NCBI RefSeq assembly: GCF_000226255.1
Contig: NZ_AGFG01000051.1
Coordinates: 1-22,165 of the forward strand
Reading direction: 5' to 3'
Source: Desulfovibrio sp. A2
Lineage (GTDB): Bacteria; Desulfobacterota; Desulfovibrionia; Desulfovibrionales; Desulfovibrionaceae
DNA: 22,165 bases
The position numbers and the translations under genes are program-made. Shown piece after piece: positions 22,115 to 22,165 of the stretch. Numbering within the stretch: the stretch's first letter is position 1; the number at the start of each line of letters is the position of its first letter. The notes beneath the pieces are model-generated. The model made no database searches. It was not told the DNA's origin and was given only the letters and a program-made list of their open reading frames with translations.

Positions 22115-22127
22115 GGTTCTTTGACAA
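22115..22127 (+). promoter_or_regulatory. boxA-like rRNA leader motif
   Basis: GGTTCTTTGACAA resembles the boxA antitermination motif (core GCTCTTTAACA) found in bacterial rRNA leaders. The following AGTAAATAGCGAGTCGGG looks like the leader that precedes 16S rRNA genes in related bacteria, as far as I recall. If right, the 16S gene starts shortly after the window ends. Confidence 0.55.
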
Positions 22128-22165
22128 GTAAATAGCGAGTCGGGAAGGAATCAGCCTTTACGATT

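Overview
This is a high-GC window, and its gene content points to a sulfate-reducing deltaproteobacterium of the Desulfovibrio/Nitratidesulfovibrio type. The strongest pointers are the CooA-like regulator / CO dehydrogenase / CooC cluster, the C-X2-C D-cluster motif of the CO dehydrogenase (the Desulfovibrio vulgaris variant), a NifX/NifB-type small protein, a PilZ protein, and long GC-rich hairpins in the intergenic DNA. I did not see phage genes, transposases or a CRISPR array. The organism assignment is an inference from gene families and not from a database search.

Left part (1-5600). A 444-bp stretch with no gene carries an isolated fragment of a tRNA-Lys gene (about 368-397). It is followed by a thermonuclease-like gene and a TesA-type GDSL esterase, both on the minus strand. 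A two-gene ABC exporter (ybbA-ybbP type) reads divergently on the plus strand, and its 5' end overlaps that of tesA. An intact tRNA-Lys(TTT) gene with its own promoter and terminator follows on the minus strand.

Middle part (5600-13300). serS (seryl-tRNA synthetase) has a recognisable promoter on the minus strand. It is followed by an unrecognised 139-aa protein and a PilZ protein, both minus strand, separated by a hairpin-rich 0.6-kb spacer. Five plus-strand genes follow: a NifX-like protein, a YchJ/SEC-C protein, a glycosyltransferase, a TatD-family hydrolase and a DUF309 protein. This set ends at a bidirectional terminator.

Right part (13300-19850, minus strand). In transcription order: a cysteine hydrolase, mtnA (methionine salvage), a CooA-like CO-sensing regulator, cooS (Ni-Fe-S CO dehydrogenase) and cooC (nickel insertion ATPase). 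A perfect CooA-type palindrome (TGTCG-N6-CGACA) lies upstream of cooS. The simple reading is that CO bound by the regulator turns on cooS, and CooC loads Ni into the enzyme. No hydrogenase or CooF electron-transfer gene is present here.

Far right (19850-22165). A stand-alone trpB on the plus strand is preceded by a candidate Trp leader peptide with tandem TGG codons and overlapping stem-loops. After the trpB terminator come 380 bp without a gene. These hold A-tract-preceded -35 boxes and a boxA-like motif, so the window probably stops just before a 16S rRNA gene.
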